64,000 nucleotides of DNA from Marinoscillum pacificum (GTDB lineage Bacteria > Bacteroidota > Bacteroidia > Cytophagales > Cyclobacteriaceae): assembly GCF_024714495.1 (NCBI RefSeq), contig NZ_JAMZMJ010000001.1, forward strand, positions 1 through 64,000, read 5' to 3'. Positions 24,753 to 33,902 of the stretch are shown one piece after another. Made by a program: the position numbers and the translations under genes. The notes beneath the pieces are model-generated. The model was not told the origin of the DNA. It saw nothing but the letters and a program-made list of their open reading frames with translations, and did no database searches. Each line of letters begins with the position of its first letter. Position 1 is the first letter of the stretch.

Positions 24753-24781
24753 TTGGCATCTGGCAATGCTGATTAATATTG
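24753..24781 (+). promoter_or_regulatory. Possible dapD promoter
   Basis: TTG (24753-24755) and TAATATTG (24774-24781, one mismatch to TAnnTTTG) are separated by 18 bp, a spacing suited to the Bacteroidota primary sigma factor. They lie 39 bp before the dapD start codon. Based on motif match only. Confidence 0.35.
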
Positions 24782-24819
24782 CTGAGAATAAAAGATTGAA
24801 TTAAGATTTAGATAGACAT

Positions 24820-25638
24820 ATGGATTTAAAGGAAATCATAGAAGGAGCTTGGGAAGATCGCTCGTTGATCGAAGAAAAGGAAGTAGCAGTTGCTATCAAA
24901 ACATTGATTGATGATTTGGATATGGGTAAGCGCAGAATAGCTGAACCTGCTGCTGATGGATCTGGATGGGTCGTAAACGAGTGGATGAAAAAAGCGGTAA
25001 TCCTTTATTTTCCTTTGATGAAAATGCAATTGATAGAGGTAGGTCCTTTTCAGTGGCATGATAAAATCAAATTAAAATCAGGCTACGACCAGTTAGGAGT
25101 TAGAGTGGTTCCTCATGCTATTGCTCGCTATGGATCATACATCAGTGCCGGAACTGTGTTAATGCCGTCTTATGTGAACATCGGAGCATATGTAGATGCT
25201 GGCACTATGGTGGATACCTGGGCAACTGTTGGTAGTTGTGCTCAAATTGGTAAGAACGTCCACTTAAGTGGTGGTGTAGGTGTTGGTGGAGTTTTAGAGC
25301 CAGTTCAAGCGGCTCCAGTAATTATAGAAGACAATGCCTTCCTTGGTTCTAGATGTATTGTAGTTGAAGGTGTTCGTGTAGGAAAAGAAGCTGTGCTTGG
25401 TGCAAATGTTGTACTTACAGCAAGCTCCAAAATTATTGATGTAACTGGACCTGAACCTGTAGAATACAAAGGATATGTGCCTGAGCGTTCTGTGGTCATC
25501 CCAGGAACAATGCCGAAGCAGTTCCCAGCTGGTGAATATCAAGTTCCTTGTGCATTGATTATCGGAAAGAGAAAAGAGAGCACTGATAAGAAGACTTCTT
25601 TGAATAGTGCACTTAGAGAGAATAATGTAGCTGTTTAA
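24820..25638 (+). CDS. dapD: 2,3,4,5-tetrahydropyridine-2,6-dicarboxylate N-succinyltransferase
   Basis: A 272-residue protein of the expected length for DapD. It has a helical N-terminal part, then left-handed beta-helix hexapeptide repeats (about 105-230: VVPHAIARYGSYISAGTVLM, VGSCAQIGKNVHLSGGVGVGG, PVIIEDNAFLGSRCIVVEGVRVG) and a C-terminal GEYQVPCALIIGKR. It transfers succinate from succinyl-CoA to tetrahydrodipicolinate in the succinylase branch of lysine and diaminopimelate synthesis. lysA, the last gene of the pathway, lies 1.5 kb downstream on the same strand. Confidence 0.97.
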   Translation: MDLKEIIEGAWEDRSLIEEKEVAVAIKTLIDDLDMGKRRIAEPAADGSGWVVNEWMKKAVILYFPLMKMQLIEVGPFQWHDKIKLKSGYDQLGVRVVPHAIARYGSYISAGTVLMPSYVNIGAYVDAGTMVDTWATVGSCAQIGKNVHLSGGVGVGGVLEPVQAAPVIIEDNAFLGSRCIVVEGVRVGKEAVLGANVVLTASSKIIDVTGPEPVEYKGYVPERSVVIPGTMPKQFPAGEYQVPCALIIGKRKESTDKKTSLNSALRENNVAV

Positions 25639-25671
25639 TTCGTTGTTGGCATGTAAGTTGTTTAGCCCTAA

Positions 25672-26505
25672 ATGATGAGCCAACAGCACAGGTATATGTT
25701 GAATATCTCTTTAATCTTAGCGTTCCTGGTGGGAATTGCTCAGAACCCCGATAATTCTACCATTGAAACTCCAAAAGATGTTTTCAATTTCAAAAATGGT
25801 GAGCATCTCGATTTCAAATTGAGTTATGGTTGGTTCACTGTGGGCAAGGCTTCACTGGATATTGATCAAACTTTTCATGACTACAAAGATCAGCGTTGCT
25901 ATAAAGTAGATGTGAAAGGTGAGACCGCAGGCCTCCTTGGCGTCTTCACGCATGTGGATGATCGCTGGGGCGCTTATGTGCGAAATGATAATTTACTACC
26001 GTTGCATGCTTATCGAAACATTGAGGAAGGTAAGTACATGCGGGTAGAGAAAACAGATTTCTATCACGAGCAAGGCAGGGTTGAGGTGACGAGATATGAC
26101 CCTCGTAAAGACAAGAGAAAACCTGCGAAGGAATATGGTATCAAAGGCGAGGTGTATGATTTGATGAGCTCATATCTTTATTTACGAAACTTAGATTTTA
26201 GTAAGTATGGAAAAGGGGATACCATCAAAGTGAATACCTTCTATGAGGACACACTGTATAATTTCAATATGGTGATGAGAGGTATAGAGACTTTTGATAG
26301 TAAGGTAGGAGATCTGAAGGCATATAAATTGAATTTTTTGATTCCTCCAAGTGAGATTTTCCCAAATGAGGATGGAATCGTTGCATGGATATCGGCTGAT
26401 TCCAATCAGCTACCATTAAGAATTGAGGCGGAAATGTTTTTTGGTACGGCATATTGTGACTTAACGTCGTATAGAAATATAAAGTACGGGCCGGATTATC
26501 AATAG
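25672..26505 (+). CDS. DUF3108 exported protein
   Basis: A 277-residue protein with an N-terminal hydrophobic segment (about 10-22) and a DUF3108 domain over most of the length. Signatures are FKNGEHLDFKLSYGWFTVGKASL near the start, then DDRWGAYVRNDNLLPLHAYRNIEEGKY and the C-terminal IVAWISADSNQLPLRIEAEMFFGTAYCDL. The family is periplasmic and largely uncharacterised. The gene follows dapD by 33 bp and could be transcribed with it. The function is unknown. Confidence 0.85.
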   Translation: MMSQQHRYMLNISLILAFLVGIAQNPDNSTIETPKDVFNFKNGEHLDFKLSYGWFTVGKASLDIDQTFHDYKDQRCYKVDVKGETAGLLGVFTHVDDRWGAYVRNDNLLPLHAYRNIEEGKYMRVEKTDFYHEQGRVEVTRYDPRKDKRKPAKEYGIKGEVYDLMSSYLYLRNLDFSKYGKGDTIKVNTFYEDTLYNFNMVMRGIETFDSKVGDLKAYKLNFLIPPSEIFPNEDGIVAWISADSNQLPLRIEAEMFFGTAYCDLTSYRNIKYGPDYQ

Positions 26506-26538
26506 CCGGGACTATATTTGCGCCCTAAAGGACTAAAT

Positions 26539-27135
26539 ATGAGATTATACGTACTGGCGATAGTCATAGTGAGTTTGTGTTGGAGTTGTGGAGGAAGCGA
26601 GAACCAAAGTGAAGGGGATCGTCTTTTCAAAGAAGGACAATACGAAAAAGCTGTCGCTGCATTTAATGAGAAACTAGATACACATCCCTCAGATATAACT
26701 CTATTGTATAATAGAGGCAGAGCTTTCGAAGAACTAGGTAAGTATAAGGAGGCAGAAGCTGACTTTGTGAAAATCACAGAGTTGGATAATAAAAATCTAA
26801 ATGCTTATTTGAGTCTTTCTCAATTGAATTACAAGAAAGGTGCCCATAACAAGGCGTTGATTTTCGCTGATAAAGCATTAGAAATAAATGACAACTCAGC
26901 AGAAGGGCATTTCCTTGCTGCCAGGGCAAAACATCAACTTGGGTATATGGACAAGGCGCTCGAGTCTTATAGCCTGGCAATCAATATTAACAAAGATTAT
27001 GGCGAGGCGTACTTTTACAGAGCAGCGATTAAGATTGGTAAGAATCAATCCAAATCAGCATGTTCAGATATCGCGAAAGCTGTAAACCTGGGAGTTCCTG
27101 AAGCAAGCAAAGCACAAACGAAATACTGCAAATAA
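26539..27135 (+). CDS. TPR-repeat lipoprotein
   Basis: The frame could open at a TTG at 26518, but the ATG at 26539 gives a proper lipoprotein signal (MRLYVLAIVIVSLCWSCGG, Cys17), so that start is used. The mature part has four to five tetratricopeptide repeats (GDRLFKEGQYEKAVAAFNEKL, LLYNRGRAFEELGKYKEAEADF, KALIFADKALEINDNSAEG, KALESYSLAININKDYGEAYFYRA). It should serve as a protein-interaction scaffold in the periplasm or on a membrane. It ends three bases before lysA. Confidence 0.85.
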   Translation: MRLYVLAIVIVSLCWSCGGSENQSEGDRLFKEGQYEKAVAAFNEKLDTHPSDITLLYNRGRAFEELGKYKEAEADFVKITELDNKNLNAYLSLSQLNYKKGAHNKALIFADKALEINDNSAEGHFLAARAKHQLGYMDKALESYSLAININKDYGEAYFYRAAIKIGKNQSKSACSDIAKAVNLGVPEASKAQTKYCK

Positions 27136-27138
27136 GCA

Positions 27139-28281
27139 TTGAAAGAATTACTTACTCGTTTTTCAGAATTAGAGACACCATTCTATTGGTATGATCTTCA
27201 ATTGTTAGATGATACGTTAGCTGCGTTGAACAAGGCAAATACAGAAGATTATCATGTACATTATGCGCTGAAAGCCAATAACAATCCTAAAATTCTTGAG
27301 CGTATCAGGAAAGCAGGACTGGGGATTGATTGCGTAAGTGGTGGAGAGGTTAAACATGCTCTTGAGCAAGGTTTTGATCCTTCTCATATTGTTCTGGCTG
27401 GAGTAGGTAAAACCGATCAGGAAATAGCTTATGCTATTGATCAAAATATTTTCTCATTCAATGTAGAGTCAATCGAGGAGTTGGTGGTGATCAATGAGAT
27501 CGCTCAATCAAAAGGCAAACGACCGAATATCTCTATTCGAATCAATCCTGCAATTGATGCGGGAACGCATCATAAAATTACGACCGGAACCAAAGAGAAT
27601 AAGTTTGGTATCTCTGATGAGGATCTATTTGCTTCGGTTGATCTGATCAAGTCATTAAAGAATATACACTTTATCGGTGTGCATTATCACATTGGTTCTC
27701 AGATTACGGATTTGACCAGATTTAAGAATTTGGCCATCAGGATTAATGAGATTCAGCAAGGATTAATTGATAAAGGGATTGAACTTCCTCATTTGAATGT
27801 AGGAGGTGGTCTTGGAATCGATTACTTGAACCCTGATGGAAATGCAATACCTGACTTTGAGCACTATTTTAAAGTTTTTAGAGATAATTTGAAATTATTG
27901 GAAGGTCAGGAACTTCACTTTGAATTAGGTAGATCCATTGTCGGTCAGTGTGGTAGTTTGATTACAAAAGTTCTCTACGTTAAGAAAAGTGGACAAACCA
28001 ACTTCTTAATTGTGGATGCAGGAATGACGGATCTCATGCGGCCAGCTCTATATGACGCGCAGCATTTGGCTCAGAATATATCAAGCGATTCTGAAACACA
28101 AGTTTCTTATGATGTAGTAGGCCCTGTTTGTGAGTCATCAGATGTTTTCAATAAAGGGTTAGTTCTTCCTGAGTCGAAGAGAGGTGATTTGATTGCTATA
28201 CGTTCTGCAGGAGCTTATGGCGAAACCATGAAAAACGAATACAATCTCAGACCACTTGCTCAGGGATATTACTCTGAGTGA
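27139..28281 (+). CDS. lysA: Diaminopimelate decarboxylase
   Basis: A 380-residue fold-III PLP enzyme. The PLP lysine is Lys45 in YALKAN. The glycine-rich phosphate-binding segment is LNVGGGLGIDY and the substrate-site cysteine lies in GPVCESSDVF. LRPLAQGYYSE ends the protein. It converts meso-diaminopimelate to lysine. Start: no ATG is near, and TTG at 27139, four bases after the upstream stop codon, is the only codon that keeps the conserved N-terminus. It is a shorter LysA, as is usual in Bacteroidota. It converges with the NhaC gene with only seven bases between stops. Confidence 0.95.
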   Translation: MKELLTRFSELETPFYWYDLQLLDDTLAALNKANTEDYHVHYALKANNNPKILERIRKAGLGIDCVSGGEVKHALEQGFDPSHIVLAGVGKTDQEIAYAIDQNIFSFNVESIEELVVINEIAQSKGKRPNISIRINPAIDAGTHHKITTGTKENKFGISDEDLFASVDLIKSLKNIHFIGVHYHIGSQITDLTRFKNLAIRINEIQQGLIDKGIELPHLNVGGGLGIDYLNPDGNAIPDFEHYFKVFRDNLKLLEGQELHFELGRSIVGQCGSLITKVLYVKKSGQTNFLIVDAGMTDLMRPALYDAQHLAQNISSDSETQVSYDVVGPVCESSDVFNKGLVLPESKRGDLIAIRSAGAYGETMKNEYNLRPLAQGYYSE

Positions 28282-28288
28282 CCCCTTC

Positions 28289-29713
28289 TTACATTACAAA
28301 TCCAACTATTAAGTAAAATAGCGTAGCTAGACCTCCAGTTACTAATGCGTATGGTAGTTGCGTTCTTACGTGATCGATATGATCTGAACCTGATGCCATG
28401 GAAGAAATCAAAGTGGTATCTGATATTGGTGAACAGTGGTCACCAAATACACCGCCTCCAAGTACTGCAGCAATTGCTACATACATGTTGAGATCAATGG
28501 CCTGCGCTAGTGGAACGGCAATGGAAATCATGATAGCAAAAGTCCCCCAGGAAGTTCCCGTACTAAACGCAATAAAGCAGCTGGTAAGGAATATGATGGC
28601 TGGAGCAAGAGAAGGAGATAGCCATTCTTGAGTGATAGAGGCCACATAAAGACCAGTTCCAAGTTCTTTACAGAGGTTCCCAATAGCAAAGGCAAGCATC
28701 ATCAGTATGGCCATGGAAATCATGTCTTTCATTCCATTGATACTTTCGTCTACAAAACTTTTTAGATTCAATACTTTTTGAATGCCAAAATAGACTCCAG
28801 CAAAAACAACCGCTAATGTAACCGAATACAATACAGCAGAAGATCCTGAAGCATTGCCAATTGCCGCCCACATCTTAGCACCGAACGATTCATCTAGCGA
28901 TGAATCCCACCCAGTGTATAATAAGAATAAAGGCATAGAGACAATCATCACAGCAAGAGGTAAAAGCATGTTTCTTGCTTTTCCTGCTGTTAATTCTGTA
29001 TGATTACTCTTTTCAATTGAAGGAGATTCTGCGATTGATTTGTTGTCGAACTCTTTCATAGGCCCAAAGCTCTTTCCTGATTTAGCTAGATAAAAAACCA
29101 AACCTAATGTGAGTAATGGATAGAAGTTGAAAGGAATTGAATAGAGTAATGTCTGAAAAGGAGGAATGTTGTCATACATTGCCAGCAATCCTATAATATA
29201 AGCGCCCCATGCGTTCAATGGAAATAAGATACAAGAGGGAGCTGAACTACTATCTGCCAGATAAGCAAGTTTCTGACGTGAGATTCCAAATTTGTCAAAC
29301 AGTGATTGAAATACAGTTCCAACAGTTAGAATGGAGATGTTCGATTCGATAAAAATGAAGAATCCCGTAAGGCCTGCAGCAATTTGAAGTTTAGATTTTG
29401 GATTTTTACTTTTAAGTATGCTGTTCTGAATTTTAGCTACAAACCCATTGATTCCTCCTGAAATTTTAATAAGCTGAATTAAAGAACCTATAAGTAGTGT
29501 GAATAAAATGGTACGTGTATTTCCGCCACTTTTAAAGACATCCACGGTTTTTTCTAGAGTGACTAAAACTCCTTCGAATAAATTTCCACCGGAAATAATG
29601 ATATATCCAATGAACAAGCCAATAAACAAGGAAACAATAACTTCTTTAGTTCGGATAGCTAGGATAATGGCAATAAGTGGCGGGAGGAGTGATAAGAAAC
29701 CAAAGTCTGTCAT
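28289..29713 (-). CDS. NhaC-family Na+/H+ antiporter
   Basis: A 474-residue protein with about 11-12 membrane helices. It has family features such as FIESNISILTVGTVFQSLFDKFGISRQKLAYLADSSSAPSCILFPLNAWGAY and TGTSWGTFAIMISIAVPLAQ followed by GGGVFGDHCSPISDTTLISSMASGSDHIDHVRTQLPY. It exchanges sodium for protons or another solute across the inner membrane, useful in saline habitats. The start overlaps the stop of the DUF4136 gene by four bases, so the two are probably co-transcribed. Confidence 0.93.
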   Translation of the reverse strand: MTDFGFLSLLPPLIAIILAIRTKEVIVSLFIGLFIGYIIISGGNLFEGVLVTLEKTVDVFKSGGNTRTILFTLLIGSLIQLIKISGGINGFVAKIQNSILKSKNPKSKLQIAAGLTGFFIFIESNISILTVGTVFQSLFDKFGISRQKLAYLADSSSAPSCILFPLNAWGAYIIGLLAMYDNIPPFQTLLYSIPFNFYPLLTLGLVFYLAKSGKSFGPMKEFDNKSIAESPSIEKSNHTELTAGKARNMLLPLAVMIVSMPLFLLYTGWDSSLDESFGAKMWAAIGNASGSSAVLYSVTLAVVFAGVYFGIQKVLNLKSFVDESINGMKDMISMAILMMLAFAIGNLCKELGTGLYVASITQEWLSPSLAPAIIFLTSCFIAFSTGTSWGTFAIMISIAVPLAQAIDLNMYVAIAAVLGGGVFGDHCSPISDTTLISSMASGSDHIDHVRTQLPYALVTGGLATLFYLIVGFVM

Positions 29714-30264
29714 TCAACAATAAGTGATTCGTCGGTTGAGTTAGTTTTTGCTCGATAAAGGTAGGTATTGAAAAGCTTTACGATCGCATTATTCAGTATT
29801 TGTTCCGTAGAATTTTTCTTGGAAGCCTTGTCTAGGTCTAGACTTGCTTGCCACACGAGCTTTTTTGTTTCCGTATCGAATAGCTCTATAAGTAATGCTG
29901 ACTCTTGGAAAGTGGTGACAGAATATGTTGGAAAGGGACGATAATAACTGTAAGGGTTATAGTAGGAGGAGTTTACTTCACTCTTTTGATTACGGATTAG
30001 CTCATATCTAATCACAAGGTCAGGGTCTTTTTGATTTAAGAGGTAATCTCTTTTAGTCATTTGCTCAGAAATCATATCCTCTATGAATGAAAAAACCTCT
30101 TCTCCTTCAGGAGAGAGGTCTTTAGTCTTTTTATAATTGACAATTCCGAAATCCTCATAAGATGAGAATGTAGAATTTGAATTGGCAAAATGAATAACTT
30201 TAGAAGAGCAACCTCCCAGGATCAATAACAATGTTCCTAATGAGAGTATTGGATTGTATTTCAT
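29710..30264 (-). CDS. DUF4136 lipoprotein
   Basis: A 184-residue lipoprotein (signal to Cys19 in LGGCSSK). The DUF4136 pattern follows (YEDFGIVNYKKTKDLSPEGEEVFSFIEDMISEQMTKRDYLLNQKDPDLVIRYELI, then ESALLIELFDTETKKLVWQASLDLD). The domain is common among small Bacteroidota lipoproteins, and its function is not known. It lies between a 65-residue gene (5 bp gap) and nhaC (4 bp overlap). Confidence 0.87.
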   Translation of the reverse strand: MKYNPILSLGTLLLILGGCSSKVIHFANSNSTFSSYEDFGIVNYKKTKDLSPEGEEVFSFIEDMISEQMTKRDYLLNQKDPDLVIRYELIRNQKSEVNSSYYNPYSYYRPFPTYSVTTFQESALLIELFDTETKKLVWQASLDLDKASKKNSTEQILNNAIVKLFNTYLYRAKTNSTDESLIVE

Positions 30265-30269
30265 CTAAA

Positions 30270-30467
30270 TCAGCCTGTCATTCCAAATTCCCTTACCGTA
30301 TTGAGAGAATTCAAAATTTTATCAATCAGTTTGTCAGATTCTTCAGGAAACTCATATAATATATCAAAGCGGTCACCATTGGAACTTGCCTGAAGTAGTG
30401 CTTCATACTCCTTCATTGTACCTTTCTGGTAAGCGTTCAAGTCCGGGTTATACCAAATAAATTGCAT
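30270..30467 (-). CDS. Unknown 65-residue protein
   Basis: A short acidic cytoplasmic protein (MQFIWYNPDLNAYQKGTMKEYEALL... DILYEFPEESDKLIDKILNSLN) without signal peptide. The N-terminal strand with aromatic residues and a helical C-terminal half suggest a small folded domain. I do recognise a resemblance in style to small conserved Bacteroidota proteins but no named family. It precedes the DUF4136 gene by five bases, which supports it being real. Confidence 0.6.
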   Translation of the reverse strand: MQFIWYNPDLNAYQKGTMKEYEALLQASSNGDRFDILYEFPEESDKLIDKILNSLNTVREFGMTG

Positions 30468-30580
30468 GCTAATTTAGAGTCAAAAATGGGTTGTGGGTCA
30501 AATTTCTATGAATATTCTCCCATAAATACAATTATACGAAGAAAAGTAACCTCATCGAAACAATAAATTAAACTTTTTTA

Positions 30581-31468
30581 TCAATCCTGATGAGCTTTCC
30601 ATATCTCATCTATTAACGATAGCTGTTGTGATTTGTTGCCTCCAGAATCTTCTACATACAAAGGTATTTCACCAAGGTGTTTCCATTTATTGTTTTGAAT
30701 GTCCGCATCAAATACAATAGTTGCTCCAAGCTGTCCATTATCTTCAGGATAGATCATGTCTATTGTTTCTGAATACTTCCCGTTTTTGTAAGAATATTTG
30801 CCAGATCCTGCAGCATAAATGACATCATCATTTTTGTTGTAATAAACCCATGTGAAATGCGTTGGTGTTATCAATTTGATATATCCTGCATACTCTGGGT
30901 ACTCTATATAGTGGCCATCTTTTTTATCTCGGTAAGATATAAGGTCCCAAGCTCCTTGTACCATTAAATTCTTCGCTGGAGTTTTATCCGTTCTTACCCA
31001 TTTCTCTTCAATTTTGTTTGAATCTACTACTACTATTTTGCCAGTGTTATCATCTATATCCATCACTTTGGCATAGCCGGTGTGGTGCCATTCATTCTTC
31101 GGCAGATCAAAATCAAAAGGTATAGCTTGTCCTAACTCGCTACTACCTGGGGGGTAGAAGAATTTAATATCCTCTATGTATTTGCCATTCTTGACTTCAT
31201 AACTGCCTCCACCCATACCCAGGAGCTTATGGTTTTTTTCATCATACTTATACCAGACAAAATGATGGTCCGTTAAATGCTTTTGATAAATGATACTATC
31301 ACCATATTCTTTCCATTCTTTACTTCCGTCACTGTAGGGAATGTATTTGGTGAGCTTCCATGAACCTATTAAAGGTTTGTTGGAAGGTTTGGGTTGGCTC
31401 TGAGGGGTCGTAGCGAATATTATTGCAACTGCTGCAAGAGATATTCTAAGGAATATTTGGGGTCTCAT
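30581..31468 (-). CDS. Exported protein with two lipocalin-like repeats
   Basis: A 295-residue protein with a signal peptide (about 1-25). Two homologous halves follow (about 33-140 and 165-280). Each begins GSW/GAW-xLxxY, then a HFxWxYYxxN segment, a G-G/GSGxYxxKNGKYxExI segment, a YPPG/YPED-xGQ/LGxxIxFDxD segment and a xNxWxHxG segment. The pattern is that of lipocalin-like proteins which bind small hydrophobic ligands. The duplicated form suggests a two-lobed protein. Its ligand is unknown and it has no operon partner. Confidence 0.7.
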   Translation of the reverse strand: MRPQIFLRISLAAVAIIFATTPQSQPKPSNKPLIGSWKLTKYIPYSDGSKEWKEYGDSIIYQKHLTDHHFVWYKYDEKNHKLLGMGGGSYEVKNGKYIEDIKFFYPPGSSELGQAIPFDFDLPKNEWHHTGYAKVMDIDDNTGKIVVVDSNKIEEKWVRTDKTPAKNLMVQGAWDLISYRDKKDGHYIEYPEYAGYIKLITPTHFTWVYYNKNDDVIYAAGSGKYSYKNGKYSETIDMIYPEDNGQLGATIVFDADIQNNKWKHLGEIPLYVEDSGGNKSQQLSLIDEIWKAHQD

Positions 31469-31632
31469 CTCTGCAATGTTTTGGGTTCTATGTAAAAGTT
31501 AAAATAAAATATGGTCATTTCAAAGTTTTGACGAGCTTATTATCTAACACGCGTTTTGTATTATTTTCTTGCGATTGTTACCAGAAAATGAAATTTCGTT
31601 AACTTCAAATCCAAATCACTTCCGCCGATAAA

Positions 31633-32421
31633 GTGTTGAATAATTTACTCATATGGTCTGTTCTGGTCTCTTCTGTTATGTTAGGCATTACACAGGAAGG
31701 GGTGACACGTTATACCGGTGTGTATCGTGGCAAGACATTATTTATTCAAAACCCATACAACCCTGAGACTAGAGAGTTTTGTATATCAGAAGTTAGGTTA
31801 AATAATAAGCGAATCAATCTTAATTATCGCCACAGCGCAATCAAGCTGGATTTTCAAGGGATAGAACAGAATTCACCAATATCGATCCAAATAGTGCATT
31901 CGGATAGTTGTAGTCCTGTGATTCTTAATCCTGATGCTATTCAATATAAATACTCATTTGCTTTTCATGAGATTTCAATGAATGATTCTGTGCTTGTTTG
32001 GTCGACCATTGGAGATCAAGATGGTGGTGTTTATTCGCTAGATTACTATGATTATGGAATCTGGCAAACTCAAGATACTATTCCTTCAAAAGGAAGACTA
32101 GGAGGTGCAATGTATGTACATTTTCCACAACTTCAGGAAGGACCTAATAAGCTTCGATTGAAGTATACTTTTCCAAGTGGTGATTATTTGTATAGCCGAG
32201 AGATTGATTTTCACTTCTATGAAGAGCCCGTGACTTTTTCACCAAAAGGTACCAAGACATCTCTAACACTATCTAGATATGCTAATTATGAAATATATGA
32301 TGGTGGGGATAATTTGGTGCTTTCAGGAGCTGGTTCCACCATTGATGTTCGGAGCTTAAAAAGAGGGGACTATATTATCTATTTTGATAATAAAGACCCC
32401 GGTGTATTTACAAAGCTGTAA
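31633..32421 (+). CDS. Unknown exported protein with T9SS-like C-terminal segment
   Basis: A 262-residue protein. The signal peptide (LLIWSVLVSSVMLGITQ) is kept only if translation starts at GTG 31633 or TTG 31636; the next ATG at 31678 would remove it. The body is beta-rich. The last 70 residues (SLTLSRYANYEIYDGGDNLVLSGAGSTIDVRSLKRGDYIIYFDN) resemble a secretion-type sorting domain in layout (strand, loop, L-xxGxYxxxF), but it ends with FTKL rather than a typical KxxK motif. No family recognised. Its stop lies three bases from the stop of the converging NSS transporter gene. Confidence 0.65.
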   Translation: MLNNLLIWSVLVSSVMLGITQEGVTRYTGVYRGKTLFIQNPYNPETREFCISEVRLNNKRINLNYRHSAIKLDFQGIEQNSPISIQIVHSDSCSPVILNPDAIQYKYSFAFHEISMNDSVLVWSTIGDQDGGVYSLDYYDYGIWQTQDTIPSKGRLGGAMYVHFPQLQEGPNKLRLKYTFPSGDYLYSREIDFHFYEEPVTFSPKGTKTSLTLSRYANYEIYDGGDNLVLSGAGSTIDVRSLKRGDYIIYFDNKDPGVFTKL

Positions 32422-32424
32422 TGT

Positions 32425-33816
32425 TTAGAATAGATTAATGCCAAAGAATGTTTGAAGGAATGTTAGTAAAAACATAATTCCAAGCACTGTCGGACATAAA
32501 AACATAACTGCGAAATTCAGATATTTCTGAACAAAAGATCCTGTATATCCGGGATAACCTTGTTCAATTTCTTCGTTAAGATTTTTGGTCTTCCATATAT
32601 AAGCAGCAAAAATGGAGATGAGACAACCCCCAAGAGGGAGTAAAGTGTCATTTGCTACATTTTGTGCAAAATCCATGAATGATGTTGGGTTTTCAGCTCC
32701 AATGTAAGTGATAAAGTTGGTAAAGAATCCTGAGTAGCCATTAGATAATAAGGAAGGAATACCAATTACAAAAATCAATCCAGCAATTAACCAAACAGCT
32801 CTATTTCTTCTTACACCTTTCTCATCCACAACATAAGCTACAGGTACTTCCAAAAGAGATACTGTAGATGTTAGCGCAGCAAAGGAAAGTAGTAAAAAGA
32901 ACGAAGCTCCAATGATTACGCCTAAGGTTGACCCTAAGCTTTCAAAGGCTCCTGGTAATACCGTAAAAATTAATCCTGCGCCCTGACCAGCGCCCTCCAT
33001 GGTTCCATCGGTTAAATATGCTACCATTGGGAACATCATTAATCCAGCGATAAAAGCCATACCAACATCAGCTAGAGTGATAAATGCCGCAGAGCTAACG
33101 ATATTGTCTCCTTTGCCTACGTAGCTACCATAAGTAATCAAAGCACCCATACCAAGTGATAGTGAGAAAAAGGCTTGTCCCATTGCACTACCCATTACAC
33201 TCAGTGTCAATTTGGAGAAATCAGGAACTAAATAGAAGCTCAGACCTATCATTGCATTATCCAAAGTCAGGGAATACACGACCAGACCAAGTATCATGAT
33301 AATTAATGTCGGCATTAATATTTTAGAGGCTTTTTCAATACCACCTGCAACTCCTTTAGATACTATAAATGCAGTAGCAAACATAAAAACCATGGCATAA
33401 CTTCCAACTTTGAATACATCTTTCGTGAAGTCGCCAAATTGTTTCCCAATTTCAAAATGTCCGAAGAGTAATTCAATAAAATAACCGAATGCCCATCCTG
33501 CTACTACATTATAAAAAGAAAGAATGACAAAGCCACTAAATATGCCTTGAAGGCCAAGAATGCTCCATTTTTTAAACCCTAATGCTTTGTATGCACCAGC
33601 TGGATTCAATTGGGTTTTTCTACCGATTGCTATCTCTGTTACCATTACTGGAAAACAAAGAATGAAACAGAAAATAAGGTACATTACAAGGAATGCGGCT
33701 CCACCGCCTGCACCAACTTCAAATGGAAAACTCCAAATATTACCCAATCCTACTGCAGATCCCGCAGCAGCTAAAATGAATCCAAGTTTATTAGAGAATG
33801 AGCCTCTTCCAGCCAT
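32425..33816 (-). CDS. NSS (SNF)-family sodium-dependent transporter
   Basis: A 463-residue protein with about 11-12 membrane helices, starting with the NSS signature GFILAAAGSAVGLGNIWSFPFEVG and continuing with GGAAFLVMYLIFCFILCFPVM and a LSLGMGALITYGSYVG region that binds sodium and substrate. Bacterial members import amino acids or related compounds with sodium. The length fits prokaryotic NSS proteins. It stands alone on the minus strand, and the substrate cannot be predicted from sequence. Confidence 0.95.
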   Translation of the reverse strand: MAGRGSFSNKLGFILAAAGSAVGLGNIWSFPFEVGAGGGAAFLVMYLIFCFILCFPVMVTEIAIGRKTQLNPAGAYKALGFKKWSILGLQGIFSGFVILSFYNVVAGWAFGYFIELLFGHFEIGKQFGDFTKDVFKVGSYAMVFMFATAFIVSKGVAGGIEKASKILMPTLIIMILGLVVYSLTLDNAMIGLSFYLVPDFSKLTLSVMGSAMGQAFFSLSLGMGALITYGSYVGKGDNIVSSAAFITLADVGMAFIAGLMMFPMVAYLTDGTMEGAGQGAGLIFTVLPGAFESLGSTLGVIIGASFFLLLSFAALTSTVSLLEVPVAYVVDEKGVRRNRAVWLIAGLIFVIGIPSLLSNGYSGFFTNFITYIGAENPTSFMDFAQNVANDTLLPLGGCLISIFAAYIWKTKNLNEEIEQGYPGYTGSFVQKYLNFAVMFLCPTVLGIMFLLTFLQTFFGINLF

Positions 33817-33851
33817 GTTGTTTTGTTTGTTAAAACGCCAAATATAGCAAA

Positions 33852-33874
33852 ACCAGCTAAAGCAACTAGCTGGT
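33852..33874 (-). terminator. Hairpin after the conserved 475-residue gene
   Basis: ACCAGCT (33852-33858) and AGCTGGT (33868-33874) form perfect arms around a nine-base loop. On the minus strand the hairpin follows the stop at 33903 by about 28 bases and is followed by TTTTG, so it is a plausible but weak terminator. Confidence 0.5.
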
Positions 33875-33902
33875 AATTAAGTTGATTGTTAATAAGTTGA
33901 TT

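Noticed and set aside
25294-25689. Minus-strand open frame of 131 codons within dapD
   Set aside because: It is the antisense shadow of the dapD hexapeptide repeats and has no domain of its own.
26518-26538. TTG start for the TPR lipoprotein
   Set aside because: The 7 residues added would precede the lipoprotein signal peptide; the ATG at 26539 fits much better.
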